From an uncultured Lachnospiraceae bacterium (GTDB lineage Bacteria; Bacillota; Clostridia; Lachnospirales; Lachnospiraceae), in NCBI GenBank assembly GCA_910586255.1, contig CAJUHR010000003.1, positions 1 to 64,000 of the forward strand: 64,000 nt of DNA. The letters are read 5' to 3'. The notes below the pieces were generated by a model. The model was given only the letters and a program-made list of their open reading frames with translations, made no database searches and had not been told where the DNA came from. The first letter of the stretch is position 1. Each line of letters begins with the position of its first letter. Made by a program: the position numbers and the translations under genes. This document shows, piece after piece, positions 41,714 to 50,403 of the stretch.

Positions 41714-43126
41714 ATGAGAGAAAAATTACAGACGTTACCACTGGCAGAGCTTAAGGAGCTGGCAAAGTCCCAGGGAATCAAGGGAAGCAGCACGATGAGA
41801 AAGGCGGAGCTTATTGATGCTCTGTGCAAGGCGGCAGAGCAGGAGGAGATTATTAAGACAGCGGTGGCTCCGCCTGTGCCCAAGCCTCAGAATGAAACAA
41901 GAAATGAGGAGCGGAGCGGTACAAAGCAGCAGGCGCGTACGGCGCGGGAAAATCGTCAGCCGGATGCCCTGACTCCTCAGGAGATAGCAGAGCTAGACAG
42001 CGGGATCGGGGCCAATGGGATTCTGGAAGTGATGCCGGATGGATTTGGATTCATTCGCTGTGAGAATTTCCTTCCCGGGGAGAATGACGTGTATGTGGCC
42101 CCCTCCCAGATTCGCCGCTTTAATTTAAAAACCGGTGATATTATTGTGGGGAATCGGCGTGTGAAAACCGCGGCAGAAAAATTTGCGGCTCTTTTGTATA
42201 TCAAGAATGTCAACGGATATCCCATCAGCGTGATTGAACGGCGGCCAAGCTTTGAGAATCTGACACCCATATTCCCGAATGAACGTCTGCATATGGAGAC
42301 GACCGGAAAGACCACCACAGCCATGCGGGTGCTGGATCTTTTGTCGCCCATCGGAAAAGGACAGCGAGGTATGATCGTATCCCCGCCAAAAGCAGGTAAG
42401 ACCACCCTTTTAAAACAAGTTGCCCAGGCCATTACCACCAACCATCCGGACATGCATCTGATCATCCTTCTGATTGATGAGCGGCCTGAGGAGGTTACGG
42501 ATATCAAGGAATCCGTGATTGGAGACAATGTGGAGGTGATATACTCTACCTTTGATGAATTGCCGGATCGCCACAAACGGGTTTCGGAGATGGTGATTGA
42601 GAGGGCAAAGCGACTGGTAGAGCATAAGCGGGACGTGATCATTCTTTTAGACAGCATTACCCGTCTGGCCCGGGCCTACAACCTGGTGGTGCCGCCCAGC
42701 GGACGTACTTTGTCCGGCGGTCTTGACCCGGCGGCTCTTCATATGCCTAAGCGCTTTTTCGGAGCTGCCAGAAATATGCGGGAGGGGGGCAGCCTGACAA
42801 TCCTTGCCACGGCTCTGGTGGATACGGGAAGCCGGATGGATGACGTGATTTACGAGGAATTTAAGGGTACCGGCAACATGGAGCTGGTTCTTGACAGGAA
42901 GCTTTCCGAGAAGAGAATTTTCCCGGCTATCGATATTCTCAAGTCGGGAACCCGGAGAGATGATCTTCTTCTCACCCGCGAGGAGGCGGAGGCTGTGGAC
43001 GTTATTCGGAAGGCGACCAACACCTTAAAGCCCGAGGATGCGGTGGAGAGGATTCTGGATTTGTTTACAAAGACGAAAAATAACCGGGAATTTGTGGAGA
43101 ACGCCAAGAAACTCCGTTTTTATTGA
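41714..43126 (+). CDS. rho: Transcription termination factor Rho
   Basis: A 470-aa hexameric RNA helicase. N-terminal Rho_N helix (LQTLPLAELKELAKSQGIKG), a charged Gln/Arg-rich insert (about 50-90), the CSD-like RNA-binding domain (GILEVMPDGFGFIR, DVYVAPSQIRRF) and the ATPase: Walker A PPKAGKTT, Walker B VIILLDSITRLARAYN, Q-loop and R-loop at the end. TATATG spacing with GGAG before the ATG. Confidence 0.98.
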   Translation: MREKLQTLPLAELKELAKSQGIKGSSTMRKAELIDALCKAAEQEEIIKTAVAPPVPKPQNETRNEERSGTKQQARTARENRQPDALTPQEIAELDSGIGANGILEVMPDGFGFIRCENFLPGENDVYVAPSQIRRFNLKTGDIIVGNRRVKTAAEKFAALLYIKNVNGYPISVIERRPSFENLTPIFPNERLHMETTGKTTTAMRVLDLLSPIGKGQRGMIVSPPKAGKTTLLKQVAQAITTNHPDMHLIILLIDERPEEVTDIKESVIGDNVEVIYSTFDELPDRHKRVSEMVIERAKRLVEHKRDVIILLDSITRLARAYNLVVPPSGRTLSGGLDPAALHMPKRFFGAARNMREGGSLTILATALVDTGSRMDDVIYEEFKGTGNMELVLDRKLSEKRIFPAIDILKSGTRRDDLLLTREEAEAVDVIRKATNTLKPEDAVERILDLFTKTKNNREFVENAKKLRFY

Positions 43127-43136
43127 TGATTTTATC

Positions 43137-43165
43137 TTGCAAATAATTATTCTTTATGATATACT
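43137..43165 (+). promoter_or_regulatory. rpmE promoter
   Basis: TTGCAA (43137-43142), a 17-nt spacer, TATACT (43160-43165). Confidence 0.8.
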
Positions 43166-43282
43166 TACAAAGCTATTTATAGACGTGGGGTGATTTTAAC
43201 GGTACAAAAGGCACTGTTAGATGATCACAGGACGATATAAGCTAATGTCTCAGAATAATTGAAAAGCGAAGAGGTGAGAATC

Positions 43283-43486
43283 ATGAGAGAGGGTATCCAT
43301 CCAGCCTACTACCAGGCAAAAGTAACCTGCAACTGCGGCAATGAGTTCGTGACTGGCTCTACCAAAAAGGAGATCCACGTGGAGGTTTGCTCCAAGTGCC
43401 ATTCCTTCTACACCGGCCAGCAGAAGACAGCAGCAGCCCGCGGCCGTATTGATAAGTTCAACAGAAAGTACGGCATGAACGCATAG
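43283..43486 (+). CDS. rpmE: Ribosomal protein L31
   Basis: A 67-aa L31: MREGIHPAYYQAKVTCNCGN, then HVEVCSKCHSFYTGQQK and GRIDKFNRKYG. CxC and CxxC show the zinc-binding form. The ATG at 43283 follows AGAGGTGAG; an upstream in-frame start at 43259 is not supported. Confidence 0.97.
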   Translation: MREGIHPAYYQAKVTCNCGNEFVTGSTKKEIHVEVCSKCHSFYTGQQKTAAARGRIDKFNRKYGMNA

Positions 43487-43680
43487 GGGAGATGTGAGAG
43501 CGAAGTAAGGTTGAGACTTAAGTGGAGACACTTTGGCTCAACCTTCTTTTTCTTATTTCACGGGATTCTATTTTGCGGCAACCGTTTGTGAGCTTTGCGG
43601 AAGGAAGACAGCGGCTTCCCGCCCTGTTAGGACGGGAGAGCAGGCAGACCAAACGGTTGCGACTTGGGAAGGAGTTTTTC

Positions 43681-44694
43681 ATGAAATATTCCGGTATCGG
43701 CGGTCAGGCCGTCATAGAAGGAATCATGATGAAGAATAAATCGGACTACGCCACTGCGGTCCGTAAACCGGACGGCCAGATTGAGGTAAAAAAGGATCAG
43801 TACGTCAGTATGACAGAGAAAGTAAAGCTATGTTCCTTGCCGTTTGTCCGGGGGGTGTTCAGCTTTGTGGATTCCATGATTTTGGGGATGCGGACCCTGA
43901 GCTTTTCCGCAAGCTTTTTTGAGGATGATGAGGATTCGGAGCCGGGGCCTGTGGAGAAGTGGCTGGACAAGGTGTTTGGGGAAAAGCTAGAGAAAGCTCT
44001 GATGGCCTTTGTGATGGTTTTTTCCGTGGTCATGGCGATTGCCATTTTTATGGTGCTGCCCCTTTTGATAGCCAATGTGTTTCGGCGTTTTATCCGGTCG
44101 GCAACAATTATGGCAGTGCTGGAGGGATGTATTCGGATTGCCATATTTGTCGCGTACATTCAATTGATTTCGCGGATGGAGGATATTCGCCGCACATTTA
44201 TGTACCACGGGGCAGAGCATAAATGTATCAATTGTATTGAACATGGGATGACACTGACTGTGGACCATGTGCGGCAGAGCTCCAAACAGCACAAGCGGTG
44301 CGGAACCAGTTTCCTGATTATTGTGATGATTATCAGTATCCTGTTTTTCGTGGTCATCCGTGTGGAGACTGTATGGCTGCGGATTCTCAGCCGGATTATA
44401 TTGATTCCGGTGATTGCCGGCGTGTCCTATGAATTTTTGAGGCTGGCAGGACGAAGCGATGCGGCATTGGTGAATTTTCTCAGCAAGCCGGGCATGTGGA
44501 TGCAGAATCTGACCACAAAGGAGCCGGATGACGGGATGATTGAGGTGGCTATTGCGGCGGTGAATGCGGTGTTTGACTGGAAGGCATATCTGCAGGAGAA
44601 TTTTCCCGGGGCAAAGGGTCTTTACGAGGCTGTGGAGGAGGACTGGCAGAAGGATTCTGAGACAAAGGGACCCGGAAAGGCAGGCGCTTCATGA
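43681..44694 (+). CDS. DUF1385 membrane protein
   Basis: A 337-aa DUF1385 protein: MKYSGIGGQAVIEGIMMKNK start, SLPFVRGVFSFVDSMILGMR, then about four membrane helices and the YHGAEHKCINCIEHG motif with His and Cys residues. It is conserved in Firmicutes beside prmC-prfA and has no certain function; the motif suggests metal binding. GGAAGGAG precedes the ATG. Its stop overlaps prmC by ATGA. Confidence 0.93.
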   Translation: MKYSGIGGQAVIEGIMMKNKSDYATAVRKPDGQIEVKKDQYVSMTEKVKLCSLPFVRGVFSFVDSMILGMRTLSFSASFFEDDEDSEPGPVEKWLDKVFGEKLEKALMAFVMVFSVVMAIAIFMVLPLLIANVFRRFIRSATIMAVLEGCIRIAIFVAYIQLISRMEDIRRTFMYHGAEHKCINCIEHGMTLTVDHVRQSSKQHKRCGTSFLIIVMIISILFFVVIRVETVWLRILSRIILIPVIAGVSYEFLRLAGRSDAALVNFLSKPGMWMQNLTTKEPDDGMIEVAIAAVNAVFDWKAYLQENFPGAKGLYEAVEEDWQKDSETKGPGKAGAS

Positions 44695-45671
44695 CATTGT
44701 TTCGCTTGTTGACAGAGGGAACCCGCGCTTTGGAGCAGGCGGGGGTTCCGGACGCTAAGGAGGATGCCAAACAGCTCCTTCTGACGGCATTCCACCTGGA
44801 TCTGGTTCATTTCCTTTTAAATAGGATGGAGCAGCTGGAGGAAAACAGCAGGAACGAATCGTCCATAGAACTCTACCGGGATATGATAAGACGCCGGAGA
44901 GGCAGATGCCCTCTGCAGCAGATACTGGGCTGGCAGGAATTTATGGGACTGGAATTTTATGTAAATTCTCATGTGCTGATACCCAGACAGGATACGGAGA
45001 CGCTGGCAGAACAGGTGTTAGCGGATACGGACAGCTTTGGAGAGAAAAGCAGGAGAGGAGATCATAAATCTCTGCTTGATCTTTGTACTGGTTCCGGATG
45101 CATTGCGGTCAGTCTTGCAAGAAAGGGATTGTTTGACCAGGTGGCTGCCACGGATATTTCCGGGGAAGCTTTGAAGGTGGCAGCCAGGAATGTGGAAAAT
45201 CTGCTTCCCGGCTGGATTGTGAACACAGGTGAGAGGGGAGAAGAAAAGCAGCCGGAAAAAGGAGCAGGGTGGTTCTGGCTTTTTCAAGGGGATTTGTTTG
45301 AGGCTCTGCCAAAGGATGGAAGACGGTTTGATGTGATTGTGTCCAATCCACCTTATATACCCTCGGCAGTGATTAACACTCTGGAGCCGGAGGTTCGGGA
45401 GCACGAGCCGGTTCTGGCTTTGGACGGGAAGGAGGACGGCCTGGCCTATTACAGGCGGATTGCGGCTGAGGCCGGGGACTATTTGAAGCCAACCGGGGCC
45501 GTGTATGTGGAGATCGGCTGTGATCAGGGGGAGGCCGTCCGCCGGATATTTCAGGCGGCGGGCTACAAAAGGATTCAGATATATCAGGATTTGCCGGGGA
45601 AGGACCGGGTGGTTAAGGCATGGTGCAGGGAAGAGGACGTGTTGCGGTTCACAGACATTAGTGAACAGTAA
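44691..45671 (+). CDS. prmC: Release-factor glutamine methyltransferase
   Basis: A 326-aa SAM-dependent enzyme that methylates the Gln of the GGQ motif in release factors. N-terminal substrate-recognition helices, then LLDLCTGSGCIAVSLARKG (SAM loop) and VSNPPYIPS (NPPY catalytic motif). An insert at about 180-205, with GERGEEKQPEKGAG, makes it longer than the usual 280-300 aa. It lies just before prfA, its substrate gene. Confidence 0.95.
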   Translation: MTLFRLLTEGTRALEQAGVPDAKEDAKQLLLTAFHLDLVHFLLNRMEQLEENSRNESSIELYRDMIRRRRGRCPLQQILGWQEFMGLEFYVNSHVLIPRQDTETLAEQVLADTDSFGEKSRRGDHKSLLDLCTGSGCIAVSLARKGLFDQVAATDISGEALKVAARNVENLLPGWIVNTGERGEEKQPEKGAGWFWLFQGDLFEALPKDGRRFDVIVSNPPYIPSAVINTLEPEVREHEPVLALDGKEDGLAYYRRIAAEAGDYLKPTGAVYVEIGCDQGEAVRRIFQAAGYKRIQIYQDLPGKDRVVKAWCREEDVLRFTDISEQ

Positions 45672-45714
45672 CGGGAACAATGCATTGGGAACATAAGTGC
45701 CAGGAGGAGAGAAG

Positions 45715-46791
45715 ATGTTTGACCGATTAGATGATATATTGATTCATTATGAGGAGATCATGCAGGCGCTAAACGAGCCGGGCGTGACGGAGGATCAGGG
45801 ACGGTTCCGCAAATTGATGAAGGAGCAGTCAGATTTGGCTCCGGTGGTGGAGACTTACCAGGCGTACAAGCAGGCTAAGAAGGATATTGAGGACAGTCTG
45901 GCTCTTTTGGAGGAGGAAAGCGATGAGGAAATGCGGGAGCTGGCCAAGGAAGAGCTGTCCGATGCCAAAAAGAGAGTGGAGAAGCTGGAACAGGAGCTAA
46001 AGATTCTCCTTCTTCCCAAGGATCCCAATGACGACAAGAATATTATTTTGGAGATCCGTGCGGGGGCAGGCGGCGATGAGGCGGCTCTGTTTGCGGCGGA
46101 GCTTTATCGGATGTATGTAAATTATGCGGAGAGCCAGCGCTGGAAGGTGGAGCTGATCAGTGTAAACGAGAGCGGTATCGGCGGCTTTAAAGAGGTGGTT
46201 GCCATGATAACCGGTAAGGGGGCTTACTCCCGGATGAAGTATGAGAGCGGCGTTCACCGGGTTCAGCGGGTGCCGGAGACCGAGTCCGGCGGCAGGATTC
46301 ATACCTCCACCGCCACGGTGGCCGTGATGCCGGAGGCGGAGGATGTGGACGTGCAGGTGGATTTAAATGACTGCCGTATTGACGTAATGCGGGCGTCCGG
46401 AAATGGCGGTCAGTGCGTGAATACCACAGACTCGGCGGTGCGCCTCACTCATATTCCCACCGGGATCGTCATATACAGCCAGACGGAAAAATCTCAGCTT
46501 CAGAATAAGGAAAAAGCATTCCGTCTTCTGCGCTCCAAGCTGTATGATCTGGAGATGGAGAAGAAAATGAGCGCGGAGGCGGCAGAGCGGCGCAGCCAGA
46601 TAGGCACTGGGGATCGGTCGGAGAAGATCCGCACCTACAACTTTCCCCAGGGCCGGGTGACGGAGCACAGAATCAAGCTGACTCTGTATAAGATTGATTC
46701 CGTTATGAACGGAGATATCCAGGAGCTGATTGACAGTCTGATTGCGGCAGACCAGGCCATGCGCTTGAGCAGGTTAAATGAGACGGCTTAA
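45715..46791 (+). CDS. prfA: Peptide chain release factor 1
   Basis: A 358-aa RF1 that ends translation at UAA and UAG. It has the GGQ motif in SGNGGQCVNTTDSAVRLTH and the class I release-factor domains with the RVPETESGGRIHTSTATVAV segment. The ATG at 45715 follows AGGAGG by 7 nt. Presence of a normal RF1 shows that UAG is a stop in this genome. Confidence 0.97.
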   Translation: MFDRLDDILIHYEEIMQALNEPGVTEDQGRFRKLMKEQSDLAPVVETYQAYKQAKKDIEDSLALLEEESDEEMRELAKEELSDAKKRVEKLEQELKILLLPKDPNDDKNIILEIRAGAGGDEAALFAAELYRMYVNYAESQRWKVELISVNESGIGGFKEVVAMITGKGAYSRMKYESGVHRVQRVPETESGGRIHTSTATVAVMPEAEDVDVQVDLNDCRIDVMRASGNGGQCVNTTDSAVRLTHIPTGIVIYSQTEKSQLQNKEKAFRLLRSKLYDLEMEKKMSAEAAERRSQIGTGDRSEKIRTYNFPQGRVTEHRIKLTLYKIDSVMNGDIQELIDSLIAADQAMRLSRLNETA

Positions 46792-47125
46792 AAACCTTGA
46801 TTTTATGCGGATTTTCGGGATTTTAGAGGTCTGACAGAAATAGTACCAGAAAAGGTTGAAACAATTCTCTTTTGTTTGACGAATTATTGAACGTTCATAG
46901 CTGGTATGTGGGTGGCGATGGCCATCGGCATATGGCGAGTATGAACCATATAGCTTTGTAGATACAGAACGGGAGTTTGAGACTGCAGTGAAAAATATGT
47001 AAGCATTGGGGGTATCTGCTGGTTTGTATGTGTGCTGAGGTATAGCTGCTCTAATAGCCCTAATTGTCCCCATATTTGTATGCATAGCCAGTATTTGAAA
47101 AAGTACAAGGGAGATTAAAAGCGTC
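46792..47125 (+). other. Intergenic region after prfA
   Basis: 334 bp with no convincing gene, promoter or terminator. GGGAG at 47110 is the ribosome site for the broken gene that follows. Confidence 0.4.
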
Positions 47126-49224
47126 ATGAAAAAAGAAGAAAAAGAACAGCCGCGCTGGCGGCGGCAGCATTACTTTTGGTGAGCTTCACTGGCTGCAACC
47201 AGGTACCGAAGGGCTACGTGCCGGAAGGTTATGTTCCGGAGGGATATGTGCCCGAAGGCTATGTGCCTGCCGGTTACATATCAGTTGAGGACGTTGAGGC
47301 CCTGTTTGCGGCGCTTTCTCTGCCTGTAGGTTATCTTGATGGAAACAGCGGAGAAATTACCAATGAGGATGAGGCTGAAATCAGCAAAGAGATCGTGGAG
47401 ATGGAATCCGCCTTTGTGGCAGCGGATGCTCCCCAAGTTACAGCCCGTGACTGGAGTATCTACACCAGTCAGCTGGCCAAGGAAGGCTTGATGTTTGAGG
47501 AGTCCGCGTTATACGAACGCCTGGATGAACTTTGTCGGAGATATATGGACAGCGCTGCCCTTGACGGGGTAGCAATCCAGGGAACTTCCAGTAAGGTAAG
47601 CGATATGGTGGATTTTGGAGATCTGAACCTGACAAAAGAGCAGGCCTCCAATCTGGCTTTTTGGTTTAAATACAATAATCCTCAATATTATTTTATTACC
47701 TCATCGATTGTCACAACCTCATCCCAGAGGCTTGGCTTTGTTATGTATGACTTTGCGGTTGACGGCGAGGAGCGGGTGAGAATCACCAACGAGATGTTTG
47801 GTAAACTGGACGGCTGGATCGAAGCGGCAGGCAAAGGCGGCGATACAACCTGGCAAAAGGAATTCTCCGCCAACAATCTGCTGTGCAAGAATATTTTTTA
47901 TAATGATGAATACGCGGCCAATTATGATCTTATGGGTCAGACACTCTATTCTGCCGTTATGCTGGAGGGAACCGTGTGCGCCGGCTATGCAGGTGCCTTT
48001 AGTGCTATTATGAACGCTTTAGGCACGGAGACCATGGTTGCCTTAAGCCCTACCCATGCCTGGAACGTGGTGCGGTACGATGATGGCAATTATTACGCTG
48101 TCGATGTTACATGGAATGATAACAAAAACGATGACAACAATCCTAACAACCAGTATTTCAATGTGGGAGAAACCACATTGAAGATGGGCGATGGCGGGGT
48201 ACATACATACAGCGCCCGATATATGACGTGGAGTCCGGAGATTTCCAGGGACGACTGCCCGAACGGAGACCAGGTCAGCAGTATCACTCAGCTGGACATG
48301 CCGAAAAATCTCCGGGTTACTTCCGAGGAGGATGGGAAGATCCATGTTGCCTGGGATCCTGTGGAAGGAGCCATAGGGTATGACATTGAAATTTTTAGTG
48401 GTGATAAAACAAAAATCCTGGTCAGCCAACAGCTGGAGACATCCTCTGTGTCCTTAACCTATGGTTCCAGGGATTCTATGGCAGTAAGAGTGCGCGCCAA
48501 AGCCGGAAGCGGGGAGGCGGATGGTGTGTCCGAATGGTCGGAATTCCTTTCCATAGAGACTGAGGTCAAAGGGGCTTCCAGGCCGGAGGCTATTACGCTT
48601 GGGGCGCCGGAAAATGTGAGGGTGGTGAAAGAGGAACCGAGAAGTCTCTCTTTTGCCTAGGACCCTGTGGAGGGAGCCGACCAGTATGAATTTGTATTGT
48701 TTAGGGACTCCCAATATACAGAGACATGGAGCAACAGTTTTAAAACCGAGCCTCAGGCGGGGTATATGAAATTTCATCCCGACACCACATACTATTTTGG
48801 CGTGAGGGCCATGAAAACCGTTGATGGAAAAGATTATTATTCCGATTGGAACTATTTTTCTCATAAGACGCCGGATGAAGCCCCCGGCAGCACTGCTCCT
48901 CAAAAGCCATCCGCGCCTGAGAATGTCAGAACAATTGCAACCGGTGAGAATAAGGCGGCTATAACCTGGGACAGCGTGCCTGAGGCAACGGGCTATCAGA
49001 TTCGCATGTACAAGGATTCTGCATACAAGGAAGTCATAGGTCAGTACTCTTTTAAACAAACGTTTTTTAATGGCATAAATTCCGTGGAGGGAGAGACCTA
49101 TCATTATGGAATCAGGGCGGTTAAATCCGTTGGCGGGCAGGAGATTTACTCTGATTGGGTCCATTTTTCCTACACCTTTAAAAAGGGAAGCTCAGACGAC
49201 TTAAACATTCAAGAAAAACATTAA
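47126..49224 (+). pseudogene. Transglutaminase-like lipoprotein with three FN3 domains, broken twice
   Basis: Read through, this is a cell-surface protein of about 700 aa. It starts at ATG 47126 followed by six A; with seven A the frame would read MKKRRKRTAALAAAALLLVS with lipobox FTGC, but as given it stops after 18 codons. Five GYVPE-like pentapeptides follow the lipid Cys. The transglutaminase-like domain has VCAGYAG (Cys), SPTHAWN (His) and AVDVTWND (Asp). Three fibronectin type III domains start at PKNLRVTSEE, PENVRVVKEE and PENVRTIATG. In the second, the conserved Trp codon (AWDPVEG in the first) is TAG at 48658-48660. It is probably a pseudogene; the A tract could also be phase-variable. 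Confidence 0.82.
47206..47280 (+). repeat. Five 15-bp repeats coding for GYVPE-like units
   Basis: Five in-frame 15-bp units (for example CCGGAAGGTTATGTT) encode P(K/E)GYV repeats just after the lipidated Cys. They form a short stalk; copy number may vary by slippage. Confidence 0.9.
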
Positions 49225-49368
49225 AAACAGTGGATTATGAAGGTGCGCGATGCACAGAATGGTGGCAGATTCCTCAAAAACTTAAGGCCTTTTTTGAAAA
49301 AAATTAAATTTTACAAAAAACATGTTTCAAAAAATCGCATTTTGTGGTAGAATATATGTTATCTATTA

Positions 49369-49534
49369 CTAGTACTACGTATTGAAAACCCTTGTGCAAA
49401 TATTTCGGTCTATTTTCCCGATTGCACAAGTCCAGAATACTCAGCGTAGCCCGCTACGCCTCCGTTTCTGAACTTGCACACTCGAAAAAATATCCTCGAA
49501 AATTTACACAGGAACTTCAAGTACGTAGTACTAG
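49369..49534 (+). mobile_element. MITE-like inverted-repeat element (166 bp)
   Basis: CTAGTACTACGTA (49369-49381) and TACGTAGTACTAG (49522-49534) are perfect 13-bp terminal inverted repeats, extended by TTGAA/TTCAA after a one-base bulge. Inside are CTTGTGCAA/TTGCACAAG and the hairpin GCGTAGCCCGCTACGC. No coding capacity of its own. A non-autonomous transposon remnant or a dispersed structured repeat is likely. No clear target duplication flanks it. Confidence 0.65.
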
Positions 49535-49586
49535 ACCACTGGCGGGTGGGGAAATTGTGTTAAAATTTAAATACAGGGGGTATTTC

Positions 49587-50327
49587 ATGGCAATATCCTA
49601 TAGAAGTATATTATATGACAGCGAACGGATATTCACATTAGCGATTGACCAATATGAAGAAGGGATTTTAGAGGGTGTGCTGTATCAGGGAGAGCAGCAG
49701 GCCGGAGTCTGTTTTACAGGCTATCATGGGCTGGCCTGGCAGATGGAGCAGTTTTTTTTCCGTATTAGGTATCCCCGTCCGGTGATGGACAGGCGGGAGT
49801 TTCAGACAGGCAGAAGCGATGAGGTGCCAAACGAGAGCATTCGGGAGGAAGCCCGCAGAGACGGAAAGCGGTGCACTTATATGCTCCGTGTTACCCAGCG
49901 GCAGAATGCCAGCTGGCAGGGAAGTATAAAAAAGGCGGGAGAAGAGGAGTACCGTTTTTCCAGCTTCCTAAAGCTGGTGATTTATCTGGAAGCAGACTTA
50001 GGCAGCCGGGCGGAACGGCAGATGGAAGCACCGGATAAGGAGGCATGTGGGAAGCTGGTGGAGAAGTATTTGCAGATTGTTATGAATTACCCCGAGACCT
50101 TGAAGATTCTTCCAGACACGCTTGTATACCGCTTCCAAAAGGAAGGCAGGAGCCGGACCTTTATGGTTCGCCCCATGTTCTATGAGCATGATACCTGCCA
50201 GGGGACGGTTTATTGGAAAGAGTGTAGAAAGCAGAGCAGCTTCCGGAGCTTTTTAGAGCTGATTCGCATGATGGGCTCCGTGGTCTGGGACGGAAGCGAC
50301 TGGAGCGAGCAGGAGGAAGCGATTTAA
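49587..50327 (+). CDS. Unknown protein with three related domains
   Basis: A 246-aa soluble protein. Three segments look alike: VLYQGEQQAGVCFTGYHGLA with QMEQFFF (about 32-57), MLRVTQRQNASWQGSIKKAG with FSSFLKLVIYLE (about 100-137), and MVRPMFYEHDTCQGTVYWKE with FRSFLELIRMMG (about 190-228). Each has a strand pair with a WQG- or CQG-like turn and then FxSxLxLI. I know this only as an unnamed clostridial domain. AGGGGG lies 6 nt before the ATG; a longer frame into the MITE is rejected. Confidence 0.75.
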   Translation: MAISYRSILYDSERIFTLAIDQYEEGILEGVLYQGEQQAGVCFTGYHGLAWQMEQFFFRIRYPRPVMDRREFQTGRSDEVPNESIREEARRDGKRCTYMLRVTQRQNASWQGSIKKAGEEEYRFSSFLKLVIYLEADLGSRAERQMEAPDKEACGKLVEKYLQIVMNYPETLKILPDTLVYRFQKEGRSRTFMVRPMFYEHDTCQGTVYWKECRKQSSFRSFLELIRMMGSVVWDGSDWSEQEEAI

Positions 50328-50338
50328 AAGGACAAATC

Positions 50339-50373
50339 AAATCCCCGGTCACGAAAAGGTGGCCGGGGATTTC
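50339..50373 (+). terminator. Terminator between converging genes
   Basis: AATCCCCGGTCAC and GTGGCCGGGGATT pair around GAAAAG. With A's on one side and T's on the other it can work in both directions. Confidence 0.85.
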
Positions 50374-50403
50374 GTTTGCCGTAAGGCTAGCGTCTTGACC
50401 GCA

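Noticed and set aside
7283..48660. Amber codon reassignment in this genome
   Set aside because: The three interrupted genes expect different residues, RF1 is normal, and several intact genes end with TAG.
48667..49224. Separate gene for two FN3 domains
   Set aside because: It begins mid-domain right after a TAG that replaces the conserved Trp; the sequence continues the gene at 47126.
49392..49586. N-terminal extension of the triplicated-domain protein into the MITE
   Set aside because: The frame is open by chance through the repeat; the ATG at 49587 has AGGGGG at 6 nt and begins the conserved part.
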